From Candidatus Caldarchaeum sp. (lineage in GTDB: Archaea > Thermoproteota > Nitrososphaeria_A > Caldarchaeales > Caldarchaeaceae), in the NCBI GenBank assembly GCA_025058435.1, contig JANXEM010000060.1:1-46252 (forward strand): a DNA stretch of 46,252 nucleotides, given 5' to 3'. The position numbers and the translations under genes are program-made. Positions 38,566 through 46,246 of the stretch are shown here, in pieces. The notes under the pieces were generated by a model that did no database searches, had not been told where the DNA came from, and saw only the letters and a program-made list of their open reading frames with translations. Every line of letters begins with the position of its first letter. Within the stretch, counting starts at the first letter, position 1.

Positions 38566-41034
38566 TTAGGTTTTGCCTTCTATCCGGTAGATTCTATCCA
38601 AAATCTTCCGGTTTTCCTCCTTTATTCTTTCGACCTCCTCCCGGAAGGCCTTGTATTCGACGCCTTTTTCGAGGGTGTCCCTTATCCTTTTCGCGACTTC
38701 CCGCGCCGTTCTACGAACCCTTTCGTTCAAGTCCTTCTCAGCCATCTTGTCGAGAATTTCAAGGAGACGGGGGTCCAGCAGCTCCCTCGCCGCGGCCACG
38801 ACGGCGTGACGGACGCGTTCGCTGCAGTCTTCCGACAGCCTCTTAAGCATCTCATAGACTTCTTTTCTGTCCGGAAACTTGGCCAGCGACACGGTCGCAG
38901 CAACTCTAACGGGCGTCGGATATTCCTCCTCAACCCGCTCCACAACAAATTTGTAGGCTTCGTCGAACCCGGTTTCCGCAAGGCCCTGAACAGCGCCCGA
39001 ATGAATCACGTGTGCGTGCGAAGGCGTCTTCGACGCAGCCTCCAAGACGGGAATAGCTTCGACGAGCTTCAGCCTGCCCAAGCTGATGCAGGCCGACTGC
39101 CTCACGTAGTAAGATTCTGTCGTGTTTTCAACCACCTTCGCCAAAACATCGAAAACCTCCTTGTCCTTCTCAAAAACAGCCAACGCCTCGACGATTCCCC
39201 TCCTTATCTTCGGATGATGAACGGATTTTTCGAGGCTTATCAACGCCTTCTTCGCGTCTTCAGACCTTACCTCGCCAAGAGCTTTCGCAGCCCTATAAGA
39301 AACGCCCCAGAACCTGTCCTGTCTAACAACTCTTTCCAAAACCTCAACAGCCCTTCTTCCCCCCATTTTCGCCAACGATTCCACCATTTCCAACCGACAG
39401 ACAACGTTTTCACATCGCTCAACGGCCTTCAAAAGCTCCTCCAAAGGCCTTTCCACATCAACCACCCTCAAAAGCTTCAACTCCGGGTCGATGCAGACAT
39501 GGCCGGGCTTTTCCTTTAGCGGAAGATAAAACGTAACTTCACGCTCTTCCAGAGAAACTTTTCTCACCAACGTTTCATCCGAAGTCGAAACACGGACCTC
39601 CACATCCAACCCATAAGTTTCGGGGGAATCATCGCCCTGCACCTGCTTCAAGCTGATTTTCAACATCCTTGAGTCAGAGTCCCAGTTGTAAGTGGCCTTG
39701 ATGGAAGGATGGCCCGAAGAATAGACCAGCTGTTCAAAGAGCTGTTCTAATGGAATGCCTGAAACTTCCTCCAACGCTTTTCGGAAGTCTTCGGTGTCTG
39801 CGTTGGAAAATTGATGCCTCGTCAAAAATAGGTTCAGGGCTTTTCGGAAGTTTTCCTCGCCAACGATGTTGGACAAGGTGTGTAAGACCAGTCCTCCCTT
39901 TGGGTATGCGTGTCTGTCGAAAAGCTCTTCGGGATATTTGTAGACTCTGAAGACCACGGGCCGTGAATATCTTCTTCTGTATTCGTCGAGGTAGGATTGG
40001 AGGTCGTTGTAAAGTTCGTAGAGAAATTCGTCGCGGCCTTTGTCATGCATTAGGTATAGGTTTTCGAGGTATGTCGCGAATGATTCGTTTAGCCAAATAT
40101 GTGACCAGTCCCTGCATGTTACGAGGTCGCCGAACCACTGATGGACGAGTTCGTGGGCCACGAGTGGGTCGCTTGAAAAATCCATGTGGGCGATGTCGTC
40201 GTGGAGCGTTAGGTCGGTGAGCGTCGTTGCCGTGGTGTTCTCCATACCGCCTACGACGAACTCTGGGACGCATACTTGACGGTAGGATTTGAACGGATAA
40301 GGGAACATGAAATATTGGCTGAAAAACCGCATCATGTCTCCGGTTTTTGCGAAAGAATTTTTGATGAATTGATTCATTCCACGTGGCACATAATATTCAA
40401 GCTTGATACCGTTAAGCGTCTCCTCTTCTTTGTCAAAAACGCCTGCAACGAAGCTGATTAGATAAGCTGTATGTGGCTTTTCCATCAACCAGTGCCACGT
40501 GCTTTTCCCCTCGAGGGTTTCCTCTTTCCTGATTAGTTCACCGTTTGAGACCACTTCAAGAGGTTTGGGTACTGTGACAACGAGCTCGGAGGTGAATTTC
40601 ATGTTAGGGTAGTCGTATATGGGCATCCAGTTTCTGTGGTATTCCGGTTCCCCATGACTCCAGATAGACGGAAATCCGTTACTTTTCGAGGACGGGATGA
40701 AATGGACGCCCGTGCGAGGCCAAACTCTGTACACTATCTTGACCGTGTTCTTGATTGCGGGGTTGAGTCGGAGGTAGATGCTTTTTCCGTCGTAGCTGCT
40801 TTCAACCGCTCCCGATATCTCCAGTATCTCGAAATCGACCGCGTCGAGAAACGCCGATTCACAGCCAATCGCAAAAGAGATGTGTGCTTCGCCGTCGAGA
40901 CGTCTGTCATCTGGGTCTATGTTGATGAAAAGCTTGTAGTGGTCGATTTTGAACGATGGTTTTCGTGGGTAACGTGGTTTGTAGTCGGGAAAGACAAAGT
41001 CCCTACCGGTTTTTAGATGGGGCTGGTGAGACAT
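38566..41034 (-). CDS. M1-family zinc aminopeptidase with C-terminal HEAT-like repeats
   Basis: An 822-residue aminopeptidase. The N-terminal beta-sandwich is followed by the GGMEN substrate motif at 262-266 (usually GAMEN) and the zinc site HELVH at 294-298 with Glu317 in WLNESFATY. From about 535 to 800 the protein consists of helical pairs resembling PBS-lyase HEAT repeats (for example AVEVLERVVRQDRFWGVSYRAAKALGEV), then a coiled coil at the C-terminus. It resembles tricorn-interacting factors that finish proteasome products. The ATG lies about 30 bp from a palindromic AT box that also fits the divergent gene at 41095. Confidence 0.9.
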   Translation of the reverse strand: MSHQPHLKTGRDFVFPDYKPRYPRKPSFKIDHYKLFINIDPDDRRLDGEAHISFAIGCESAFLDAVDFEILEISGAVESSYDGKSIYLRLNPAIKNTVKIVYRVWPRTGVHFIPSSKSNGFPSIWSHGEPEYHRNWMPIYDYPNMKFTSELVVTVPKPLEVVSNGELIRKEETLEGKSTWHWLMEKPHTAYLISFVAGVFDKEEETLNGIKLEYYVPRGMNQFIKNSFAKTGDMMRFFSQYFMFPYPFKSYRQVCVPEFVVGGMENTTATTLTDLTLHDDIAHMDFSSDPLVAHELVHQWFGDLVTCRDWSHIWLNESFATYLENLYLMHDKGRDEFLYELYNDLQSYLDEYRRRYSRPVVFRVYKYPEELFDRHAYPKGGLVLHTLSNIVGEENFRKALNLFLTRHQFSNADTEDFRKALEEVSGIPLEQLFEQLVYSSGHPSIKATYNWDSDSRMLKISLKQVQGDDSPETYGLDVEVRVSTSDETLVRKVSLEEREVTFYLPLKEKPGHVCIDPELKLLRVVDVERPLEELLKAVERCENVVCRLEMVESLAKMGGRRAVEVLERVVRQDRFWGVSYRAAKALGEVRSEDAKKALISLEKSVHHPKIRRGIVEALAVFEKDKEVFDVLAKVVENTTESYYVRQSACISLGRLKLVEAIPVLEAASKTPSHAHVIHSGAVQGLAETGFDEAYKFVVERVEEEYPTPVRVAATVSLAKFPDRKEVYEMLKRLSEDCSERVRHAVVAAARELLDPRLLEILDKMAEKDLNERVRRTAREVAKRIRDTLEKGVEYKAFREEVERIKEENRKILDRIYRIEGKT

Positions 41035-41056
41035 TAGCTAAAAACTATTGTTTCGA

Positions 41057-41071
41057 GTTAAAAATTTTAAC
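41057..41071. promoter_or_regulatory. Near-palindromic TATA region shared by divergent genes
   Basis: GTTAAAAATTTTAAC, nearly self-complementary. Its centre is about 30 bp from the aminopeptidase ATG at 41034 and about 30 bp from the TTG at 41095. Confidence 0.55.
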
Positions 41072-41094
41072 CAATAAGCAGTTTAACTCTCGGG

Positions 41095-41307
41095 TTGGCT
41101 GAAGAAGAAAAAGTCGCTGAAGTGGTGAAGAATTTCTTCGAAAAGCGGTACGGCCAGATTGAATACAAGATTTCACGCATCTACACAAGAGGGGGATTTA
41201 TAGAGGTTTCGGGCGATTTTAGGTCATCTAAAGACAGTAGGATGAGACGGTTTACATTTTTAATCGACTCAAAAAGCTATGCGGTCGTAGGATTTGGGTT
41301 GAGGTAG
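41095..41307 (+). CDS. Small hypothetical protein
   Basis: A 70-residue protein with an N-terminal acidic helix (AEEEKVAEVVKNFFEKRYG) and then beta strands rich in Arg and Phe (EVSGDF, then MRRFTFLIDSKSYAVVGFGLR). No family is recognised; it may be a small alpha+beta domain. The TTG start lies about 30 bp from the shared TATA region. The next gene begins 1 base after its stop, so they form a pair. Confidence 0.6.
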   Translation: MAEEEKVAEVVKNFFEKRYGQIEYKISRIYTRGGFIEVSGDFRSSKDSRMRRFTFLIDSKSYAVVGFGLR

Positions 41308-41308
41308 G

Positions 41309-41605
41309 TTGAGTGGCGCTGAAGAAGAGGCCGCCGAATTGATGGACAAGGTCGAGAAGCTGTATTCGCTTATGAACCGTATCAGGTTTTATAGAGACGT
41401 GATGCTCGACGCAGAGGTTGAAAAGCTCGCTGAAGAAGCTGAACGGCTACGTCAAGAAATCAACCTCACTCCCGAGGAGGTGGAGAAGCTTGCAGATGAG
41501 CTCGATGAATACTACATTTCGGGGGCGTCGCCGCACGGTGATACCGACCCGCTTACCTATTGGACCTTCTGCGTAAAGGAAAGGTTGTCTAAAAGACGAT
41601 TCTGA
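41309..41605 (+). CDS. Hypothetical helical protein
   Basis: A 98-residue acidic, Glu-rich protein with heptad-like helices (about 5-75), then a conserved-looking tail with GASPHGDTDPLTYWTF and CVKERLSKRRF. Its function is unknown. It starts 1 base after the previous gene and overlaps the convergent sugar dehydrogenase gene by 17 bases. Confidence 0.6.
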   Translation: MSGAEEEAAELMDKVEKLYSLMNRIRFYRDVMLDAEVEKLAEEAERLRQEINLTPEEVEKLADELDEYYISGASPHGDTDPLTYWTFCVKERLSKRRF

Positions 41606-42704
41606 TGATTCGGTCGTCGTCGGCGACTGGTGTTCCTCTGCCGTCCCTGTTGCTCGTCAATACATAGAGGGCTCCGTCTGGTCCTTCAACAACGTCTCTT
41701 AGCCTTCCGAACCTATCTTGGAAAAGCTTTTGCGCCGTCGCAACGCTTTCTCCATCGGGGCCAAACACAACACGATGGAGGTGGCTGCCCCTCAGACAGG
41801 CGAAGAAGAATGAATTCCTGTAGTCGTTGTTGCGCCTGCCTGAATAGAAACAACATCCTGATGGGGCCCAAGTTTCCGTGCCGCTGTGGTAGACGGGTTT
41901 TTTCATGCCCGGCCGTTCTTCATCGCCGATGACGAAAGGCCATCCATAGTTTTCACCCGGCCGAATCAGGTTCACCTCGTCGTGGGCCCTCCGCAGCCCT
42001 TCTCCCGTCGGGCCGTGGTCGGTCGAATAAAGGCGGCCGTTTTCCGGATGCCATGCGATGCCTTGGGGGTTACGCAGCCCGTAGGCGAAGACCGGGTTTT
42101 GGAATGGATTGTCGACGGGAATTTTTCCGTCTGTGGTGATGCGGAGGATTTTTCCTCCGAGTGAATCCGTCCGCTGGGAGAGGTTTGTGTCTCCCGCTTC
42201 GCCGGTTGTGATGTATAGGTGTTTGTCGGGCCCTATCTTTATCCTGCCTCCGTTGTGTATCCGTCCGCCCGGAATTCTGCTGATTATTTCGACGACGTCG
42301 TCGAGTCCTCCCGACAGCTTCGCCCTCACTACCTTGTTGTAAATCGTGCCTTGTTCGCTGTAGGTGTAGTATAGGAATAGCAGCGTATTTTTGCCCGACT
42401 GGAGAGTCTCGACACCGAGTAATCCGCCTTCACCAACTGCGGTGACGTCAAGCCGTGCCACTGTTTCGACGCGGCCGCTGCCCAAAGACAGGAGGTTGAG
42501 GGTTCCGTTTCTTTCCGTGAAAACGGCTTCGTCGTTGTTCAAGAAGGTAATCGACCATGGCACATTCAGCCTCTGCGCCACCACCTCTACTTCCGCCTCA
42601 GAAGACGATGTGGTGTCTCTTGGTTGAAGAAAGATGACAGAAGCGGCGACCGCCGTCGCGGCCGCACCCGCCAGACCCGTGAGAAAAACCCGACGTGAAA
42701 CCAT
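41589..42704 (-). CDS. PQQ-type soluble sugar dehydrogenase, Tat-exported
   Basis: A 371-residue six-bladed beta-propeller of the glucose/sorbosone dehydrogenase family. The N-terminal MVSRRVFLTGLAGAAATAVAASVIF is a Tat signal with the twin Arg in SRRVFL. Blade motifs include LNVPWSITFLNNDEAVFTERNG, HNGGRIKIGPDKHLYITTGEAGD, NPQGIAWHPENGRLYSTDHGPTG and DALYVLTSNRDG near the C-terminus. It would oxidise aldoses outside the membrane with PQQ and pass electrons to the respiratory chain. Some members do not bind PQQ, so substrate and cofactor are uncertain. Confidence 0.88.
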   Translation of the reverse strand: MVSRRVFLTGLAGAAATAVAASVIFLQPRDTTSSSEAEVEVVAQRLNVPWSITFLNNDEAVFTERNGTLNLLSLGSGRVETVARLDVTAVGEGGLLGVETLQSGKNTLLFLYYTYSEQGTIYNKVVRAKLSGGLDDVVEIISRIPGGRIHNGGRIKIGPDKHLYITTGEAGDTNLSQRTDSLGGKILRITTDGKIPVDNPFQNPVFAYGLRNPQGIAWHPENGRLYSTDHGPTGEGLRRAHDEVNLIRPGENYGWPFVIGDEERPGMKKPVYHSGTETWAPSGCCFYSGRRNNDYRNSFFFACLRGSHLHRVVFGPDGESVATAQKLFQDRFGRLRDVVEGPDGALYVLTSNRDGRGTPVADDDRIIRIVF

Positions 42705-42749
42705 GCCTATATAATGTGGAATCGTCTGTTAAGGATATTCCAAATTCGT

Positions 42750-42877
42750 CGGGCCCGGCGGGATTTGAACCCGCGGCCCCCGGGTTAAAAGCTTCACCGG
42801 ACGCCTTGAAAGACATCCCGCTTCGATTGTCTTTCATCTCGTCCTCCGGTGCTCTGTCCTGGCTGAGCTACGGGCCC
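42750..42877 (-). tRNA. tRNA-Lys (UUU) with a 53-base intron
   Basis: Exons at 42846-42877 and 42750-42792 join to a 75-base tRNA with acceptor GGGCCCG/CGGGCCC, D arm GCTC/GAGC, anticodon stem CCGGG/CCCGG, anticodon loop CTTTTAA (UUU), variable loop GGGCC and T arm GCGGG/CCCGC. The intron (42793-42845) lies between positions 30 and 31, in the anticodon stem, not at the usual 37/38. It holds GAAAGACA, which pairs with TGTCTTTC, and TCCGGTG at its end could also pair with CACCGGA across the 5' splice site. No CCA is encoded. Confidence 0.9.
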
Positions 42878-42897
42878 GACTGCTCTACACTTGCTTC

Positions 42898-42907
42898 CTA
42901 TTTAAAT
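42898..42907 (-). promoter_or_regulatory. TATA box for tRNA-Lys
   Basis: Reads ATTTAAATAG on the minus strand; its centre is 26 bp before the tRNA 5' end at 42877. Confidence 0.5.
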
Positions 42908-42932
42908 CCTCACCCACCGGTCGGTTCTGAAA

Positions 42933-42940
42933 TCTTTTAA
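42933..42940 (+). promoter_or_regulatory. TATA box for hisC
   Basis: TCTTTTAA, centred about 32 bp before the ATG at 42968. Confidence 0.4.
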
Positions 42941-42967
42941 CCCGCGCCGCTTCCGACGATTTCGTAC

Positions 42968-44056
42968 ATGGCAGCCCTGAGGAGTACTCTGGCAAATTTC
43001 GTGCCCTACTCTTGGGAGCCCTCCACCCAGGAGATTGCATCGCGATACGGCTTGAAAAAGGAGCAAATTGTACGCATGGACTTGAACACATCACCCTACA
43101 TTCCCAGGGCTTGGCTGGGCAGGCTAGTCGCTAAATTACGCGACCTTCCGGTGAACCTGTACCCCGACACTTCCTACCGCAGTTTCCGCGAAGCCGTGAG
43201 CCACTACACTGGAAAAGACATCGATGAAATATTGGTTGGCAACGGTGCCGACGAATGTCTGATGATTGCTGCACAGGCTTTTCTGGAAAGAGGTCATAGG
43301 GCGGTAATCAGCTTCCCGACCTATTCCTACTTCCGCATATGCTCTGAAATCATGGGAGCAGAGGTCGTGAAAATCCCAAGAAAACAAGGTTTTCGCGACG
43401 ACGTAGACGCCATCATTGAAGCGGCAACAAAAAATACTGGAATGATTTTTCTATGCAGCCCAAACAACCCAACGGGCAACCTCATAGACAGCCGAGACGT
43501 CGAAAGAATTCTCGACTCCGTCGAATGCCCCGTCGTCGTCGACGAAGCCTACTACGAATACAGCGGCCAAACGTGTGCAGGGCTTACATCGAGCTATTCC
43601 AACCTCATCGTCGTGAGAACGATGTCGAAGGCCTTTTCCCTGGCCGGCGCACGAGTTGGGTACGCTATCGCGGCAAAGGAAACCATCGACACATTGAACA
43701 AGGTCAGACCTCCTAACAGCCTAAGCGTCATATCACTCGAGCTTGCAGAGATGGCGCTCAAGCAAGAAGCTCTGGTGAGGAAATGGGCTGCAAAAGTAGT
43801 CTCTGAAAGGCGGAGGTTGGCGGGCACGTTGTCGAGGCTTGAAGGCATAGAAGTCGTCGAATCCAAGGCCAACTTCATCCTCCTGATTTTCAAGCAGAGA
43901 AAAGCCGAGGAGGTTCACGAAAAGCTAATGAGGCGTGGGCTTGTGGTCAGAGACCTTTCCACTGTGATTCCAAACGCTTTGCGAGTGACTGTCTCATCAC
44001 CGCGAAACAACAACCGATTCGTAAGCGCACTCACAGAAATCCTGCATAGGGCGTAG
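42968..44056 (+). CDS. hisC: Histidinol-phosphate aminotransferase
   Basis: A 362-residue class I/II PLP enzyme that transaminates imidazole-acetol phosphate in histidine synthesis. Visible are the family start region with YPDTSYRSFREAV, GNGADECL near 91 (cofactor phosphate contact), SPNNPTGN near 164, VDEAYYEYSG near 191 and the PLP Lys221 in TMSKAFSLAGARVGY. It could also act on aromatic keto acids. The stop codon touches the 3' end of the convergent tRNA-Thr. No other his gene is in the window. Confidence 0.9.
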   Translation: MAALRSTLANFVPYSWEPSTQEIASRYGLKKEQIVRMDLNTSPYIPRAWLGRLVAKLRDLPVNLYPDTSYRSFREAVSHYTGKDIDEILVGNGADECLMIAAQAFLERGHRAVISFPTYSYFRICSEIMGAEVVKIPRKQGFRDDVDAIIEAATKNTGMIFLCSPNNPTGNLIDSRDVERILDSVECPVVVDEAYYEYSGQTCAGLTSSYSNLIVVRTMSKAFSLAGARVGYAIAAKETIDTLNKVRPPNSLSVISLELAEMALKQEALVRKWAAKVVSERRRLAGTLSRLEGIEVVESKANFILLIFKQRKAEEVHEKLMRRGLVVRDLSTVIPNALRVTVSSPRNNNRFVSALTEILHRA

Positions 44057-44129
44057 CCCTGGGAGGGCTTTGAACCCTCGACCTGCCGCTTACAAGGCGG
44101 CCGCTCTAACCGGGCTGAGCTACCAGGGC
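44055..44129 (-). tRNA. tRNA-Thr (UGU)
   Basis: A 75-base, intron-free tRNA: acceptor GCCCTGG/CCAGGGC, D arm GCTC/GAGC, anticodon stem GCCGC/GCGGC, loop CTTGTAA with anticodon UGU, variable loop AGGTC, T arm GAGGG/CCCTC. The discriminator base is U. No CCA is encoded. Its 3' end overlaps the hisC stop codon by two bases. Confidence 0.95.
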
Positions 44130-44152
44130 CCTTTTGCTTTTTACGCTTTCTA

Positions 44153-44162
44153 CAATTTTATG
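44153..44162 (-). promoter_or_regulatory. TATA box for tRNA-Thr
   Basis: Reads CATAAAATTG on the minus strand, centred about 29 bp before the tRNA 5' end at 44129. Confidence 0.45.
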
Positions 44163-44173
44163 TTTTTCCGCTT

Positions 44174-44452
44174 CTAAAGATATTTGGCTTCTTCAAGAAA
44201 TTCGAGAAATTTTCTGACGACAGGATTACCTACGTTAAGGGAATACTTGTTTGGTTTCAAAGTTGTTTTCATTGTCCAGTCGTGAGCTGACAGTTCGTTA
44301 AGTATTTTGGCGACTGTCGCAGCGTTTATTCCCGATTGTTTCGATATCTGGTATTTGGTGATCGGGTGGTCGGATGAGGCAAGTGTTTTGACCACTCGTA
44401 AATGATGGTAGGTTTTCAAAATCAGCTCAACGGCATGTTCTGGTCGGGCCAA
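44174..44452 (-). CDS. Winged-helix DNA-binding protein
   Basis: A 92-residue protein with a winged helix-turn-helix (about 33-85): ITKYQISKQSGINAATVAKILNEL is the recognition part, followed by wing strands. No ligand domain is present. It lies 6 bases after the stop of the Orc1/Cdc6-like gene and is probably in its operon. It might be a separate regulator or a partner in origin binding; Orc1/Cdc6 proteins normally carry their own winged helix. The TTG start at 44452 is the only one near the conserved part. Confidence 0.72.
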   Translation of the reverse strand: MARPEHAVELILKTYHHLRVVKTLASSDHPITKYQISKQSGINAATVAKILNELSAHDWTMKTTLKPNKYSLNVGNPVVRKFLEFLEEAKYL

Positions 44453-44458
44453 TCGGCT

Positions 44459-45598
44459 TCATCTCGTTCTCAGCATTGGCTCCAAGACTTCAACAAGCCT
44501 TCCTGCATCAACTCTTAAAATCTCAAGACGTCCATCTCCCACCGACCTAACATAACCCAGCAGGACCAGCTGTTTCAAAGCATTTTCAAAACCGGACGAA
44601 GACAAACCATACAGGTCGCAAATCATCTCGTAGGTTTTCTTCACCTTCTTTATGTCCGCCGAAGCTTCGTCAAAAGACAGCAAGGTTTTAGCGACAGCGA
44701 GGAAAGCAGCCCGCATCTCCTCCGACATCTCAGCAAGCTCCGACGAGGAGATACTAGGATATATTTCGGAGATGACGCGTCTTACATCGTCAATCCGGAC
44801 CGAATCTAAGCCGCTTGACTCGGCAATATTTCCTGCGTGAAGAAGAAGATCCAACGCAAACCTTACGTCTCCGTTGTAGGGAGGCGCTGAAACTACACCT
44901 GCTACGTAGTCGACGACGCTGATCGGCACGGCGCCCATCTGAAAGGCCTCAGCTACTCTATCGTTAAGAATGTCGAACAACTGTTGTTTTGTGTAGTCGG
45001 GCAGCCTCACGATGCTCGCGCCGAGGGAGCTCAATTCCGACTTTTCCAAAAAACGGCCGTGGTCATCGTCTCTGAAGACAAAAATTACACCGACCACGTT
45101 CAGCGGTCTGATGCTCGAAATTTCGTGAAGGCGAACGAAGTCATAGAGGATGCTTTCACGGCCTTTGCGGGCTGAGACGTGGTAGTCTGCGTCATCGAAG
45201 GTTATCAGTAGTCTCTGTCCTGTGTTCTTGAGATGGAGCAAGAGGTTGTCGAGCAGTTCTTCGGCTGAGAGCGATGGACTATAGGCATCTGGCGCAATGC
45301 TCCTCACGATGTGTCTGTAAATGGTGACTTTGCTCGTTGAAAACCTGCGGAGGTTTAGATATAGATGCTTTACGGACTTGTTAGTCCGCTCGACTTCTTG
45401 GCCGACCATGATGCAGAGCGTCGTCTTCCCCACCCCAACACCTCCGACCACTCGAGCTTTTGCGACATAGAAGTCATTGGAGCGGTTTATTCCCGAAAGG
45501 AGAATGCTGGTGAGTAGTTGCTTCTCCCTGTCTCTGTGGAGCATCCTTTTCGGGAGGTAGGCCGAACTTAGCTTGGTCTTGTCAACAAATATCGGCAT
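44459..45598 (-). CDS. Orc1/Cdc6-like AAA+ ATPase
   Basis: A 379-residue ATPase of the archaeal Orc1/Cdc6 group, which binds replication origins. Walker A is GGVGVGKTT at 52-60; Walker B is LLITFDDAD at 130-138, with Asp-Asp where most members have Asp-Glu. A segment LPDYTKQQLFDILNDRVAEAF near 205-225 and the PPYNGDVRFALDLLLHA region near 255 (sensor 2) are typical of the family. The C-terminal 90 residues form a winged helix. It could be a divergent, non-initiator paralogue because of the altered Walker B. ATG at 45598. Confidence 0.8.
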   Translation of the reverse strand: MPIFVDKTKLSSAYLPKRMLHRDREKQLLTSILLSGINRSNDFYVAKARVVGGVGVGKTTLCIMVGQEVERTNKSVKHLYLNLRRFSTSKVTIYRHIVRSIAPDAYSPSLSAEELLDNLLLHLKNTGQRLLITFDDADYHVSARKGRESILYDFVRLHEISSIRPLNVVGVIFVFRDDDHGRFLEKSELSSLGASIVRLPDYTKQQLFDILNDRVAEAFQMGAVPISVVDYVAGVVSAPPYNGDVRFALDLLLHAGNIAESSGLDSVRIDDVRRVISEIYPSISSSELAEMSEEMRAAFLAVAKTLLSFDEASADIKKVKKTYEMICDLYGLSSSGFENALKQLVLLGYVRSVGDGRLEILRVDAGRLVEVLEPMLRTR

Positions 45599-45644
45599 CC
45601 TTTCAACAATGTTTATGAAAAGTTAGCATATGGGTTTTTCCCAG

Positions 45645-45911
45645 CTACCTTAGGCCGGCGATTTTCAACGCCTCTTCCCTTGGGACTGCCACCAGTGTCT
45701 CAGTTGCAAGGTAGTCGGAAAATTGTAGGACGAATTTCATGTAGGTGTCCACGTCTGGCGCCTCTGCAATCAATAAACCATCGTACTGACCGAAGGTCCA
45801 TAGAATTTCCCGAACCTTAACAGATGGGTTGTTTTTTATTATCTGGTCGGTCTTCGCCACGTCTTCTTTAGTCAACTTCCTCCTAAACCTGACAAGGGTA
45901 ACGAAGTGCAT
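45645..45911 (-). CDS. GYD-domain protein
   Basis: An 88-residue ferredoxin-like alpha+beta protein of the GYD family. The family motif is TFGQYDGLLIAEAPDV at about 39-54, and the C-terminal strand is ATETLVAVP. Its function is not established; related dimeric alpha-beta barrel proteins bind small ligands or act as sensors. The gene stands alone, with an ATG at 45911, divergent from the next gene. Confidence 0.78.
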   Translation of the reverse strand: MHFVTLVRFRRKLTKEDVAKTDQIIKNNPSVKVREILWTFGQYDGLLIAEAPDVDTYMKFVLQFSDYLATETLVAVPREEALKIAGLR

Positions 45912-45950
45912 AACACCCGATGTCTATGGAGATACTTATGCTTTCGCATG

Positions 45951-45958
45951 CTTATAAC
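45951..45958 (+). promoter_or_regulatory. TATA box for the DUF6899-like gene
   Basis: CTTATAAC, 26 bp before the ATG at 45980; supports that start over the in-frame ATG at 45926. Confidence 0.45.
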
Positions 45959-45979
45959 TCGCCCCAATTCAGAGAAACT

Positions 45980-46246
45980 ATGCCCTACATCCCAAGGGAG
46001 GAAAGAAAAGAATTAGACCCGTTAATAGAAGAGCTGTCGGCGAAGCTCAAATCATCTCCCGTTGAGAAAATCGACGGTAAGCTAAACTACGTCATAACGC
46101 GTCTCATCGCCGAGCTCTATCCGCCGAGCTACTTCAACTACAACAGGGCTTTGGGTGTTTTGTCGGCGGTCGCTCAAGAGCTGTACCGACGTAAAATAGC
46201 AAGCTATGAGGATGCAAAAATCAAAGAACACGGGGACGTCTACTAG
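45980..46246 (+). CDS. DUF6899-like conserved hypothetical protein
   Basis: An 88-residue helical protein. It starts MPYIPREERKELDPLIEEL and ends with NYNRALGVLSAVAQELYRRKIASYEDAKIKEHGDVY, matching the pattern I recall of a small family found in archaea, bacteria and phages (DUF6899), with a start in MPYI and a YxDxKIxxxGD end. Role unknown. The ATG at 45980 lies 26 bp from a TATA box; longer readings start upstream of that box. Confidence 0.7.
   Translation: MPYIPREERKELDPLIEELSAKLKSSPVEKIDGKLNYVITRLIAELYPPSYFNYNRALGVLSAVAQELYRRKIASYEDAKIKEHGDVY

Noticed and set aside
42709..42717. Strong TATA-like ATTATATAG just upstream of the sugar dehydrogenase start
   Set aside because: Only about 9 bp from the ATG at 42704; a transcript from it would begin inside the Tat signal. 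Probably chance, or it belongs to an unseen start.
42793..42877. Alternative anticodon stem CCGGA/TCCGG in the tRNA-Lys region
   Set aside because: Would place no U at position 33 and leave a 22-base variable region; the Lys(UUU) reading pairs perfectly with a standard 5-base variable loop.
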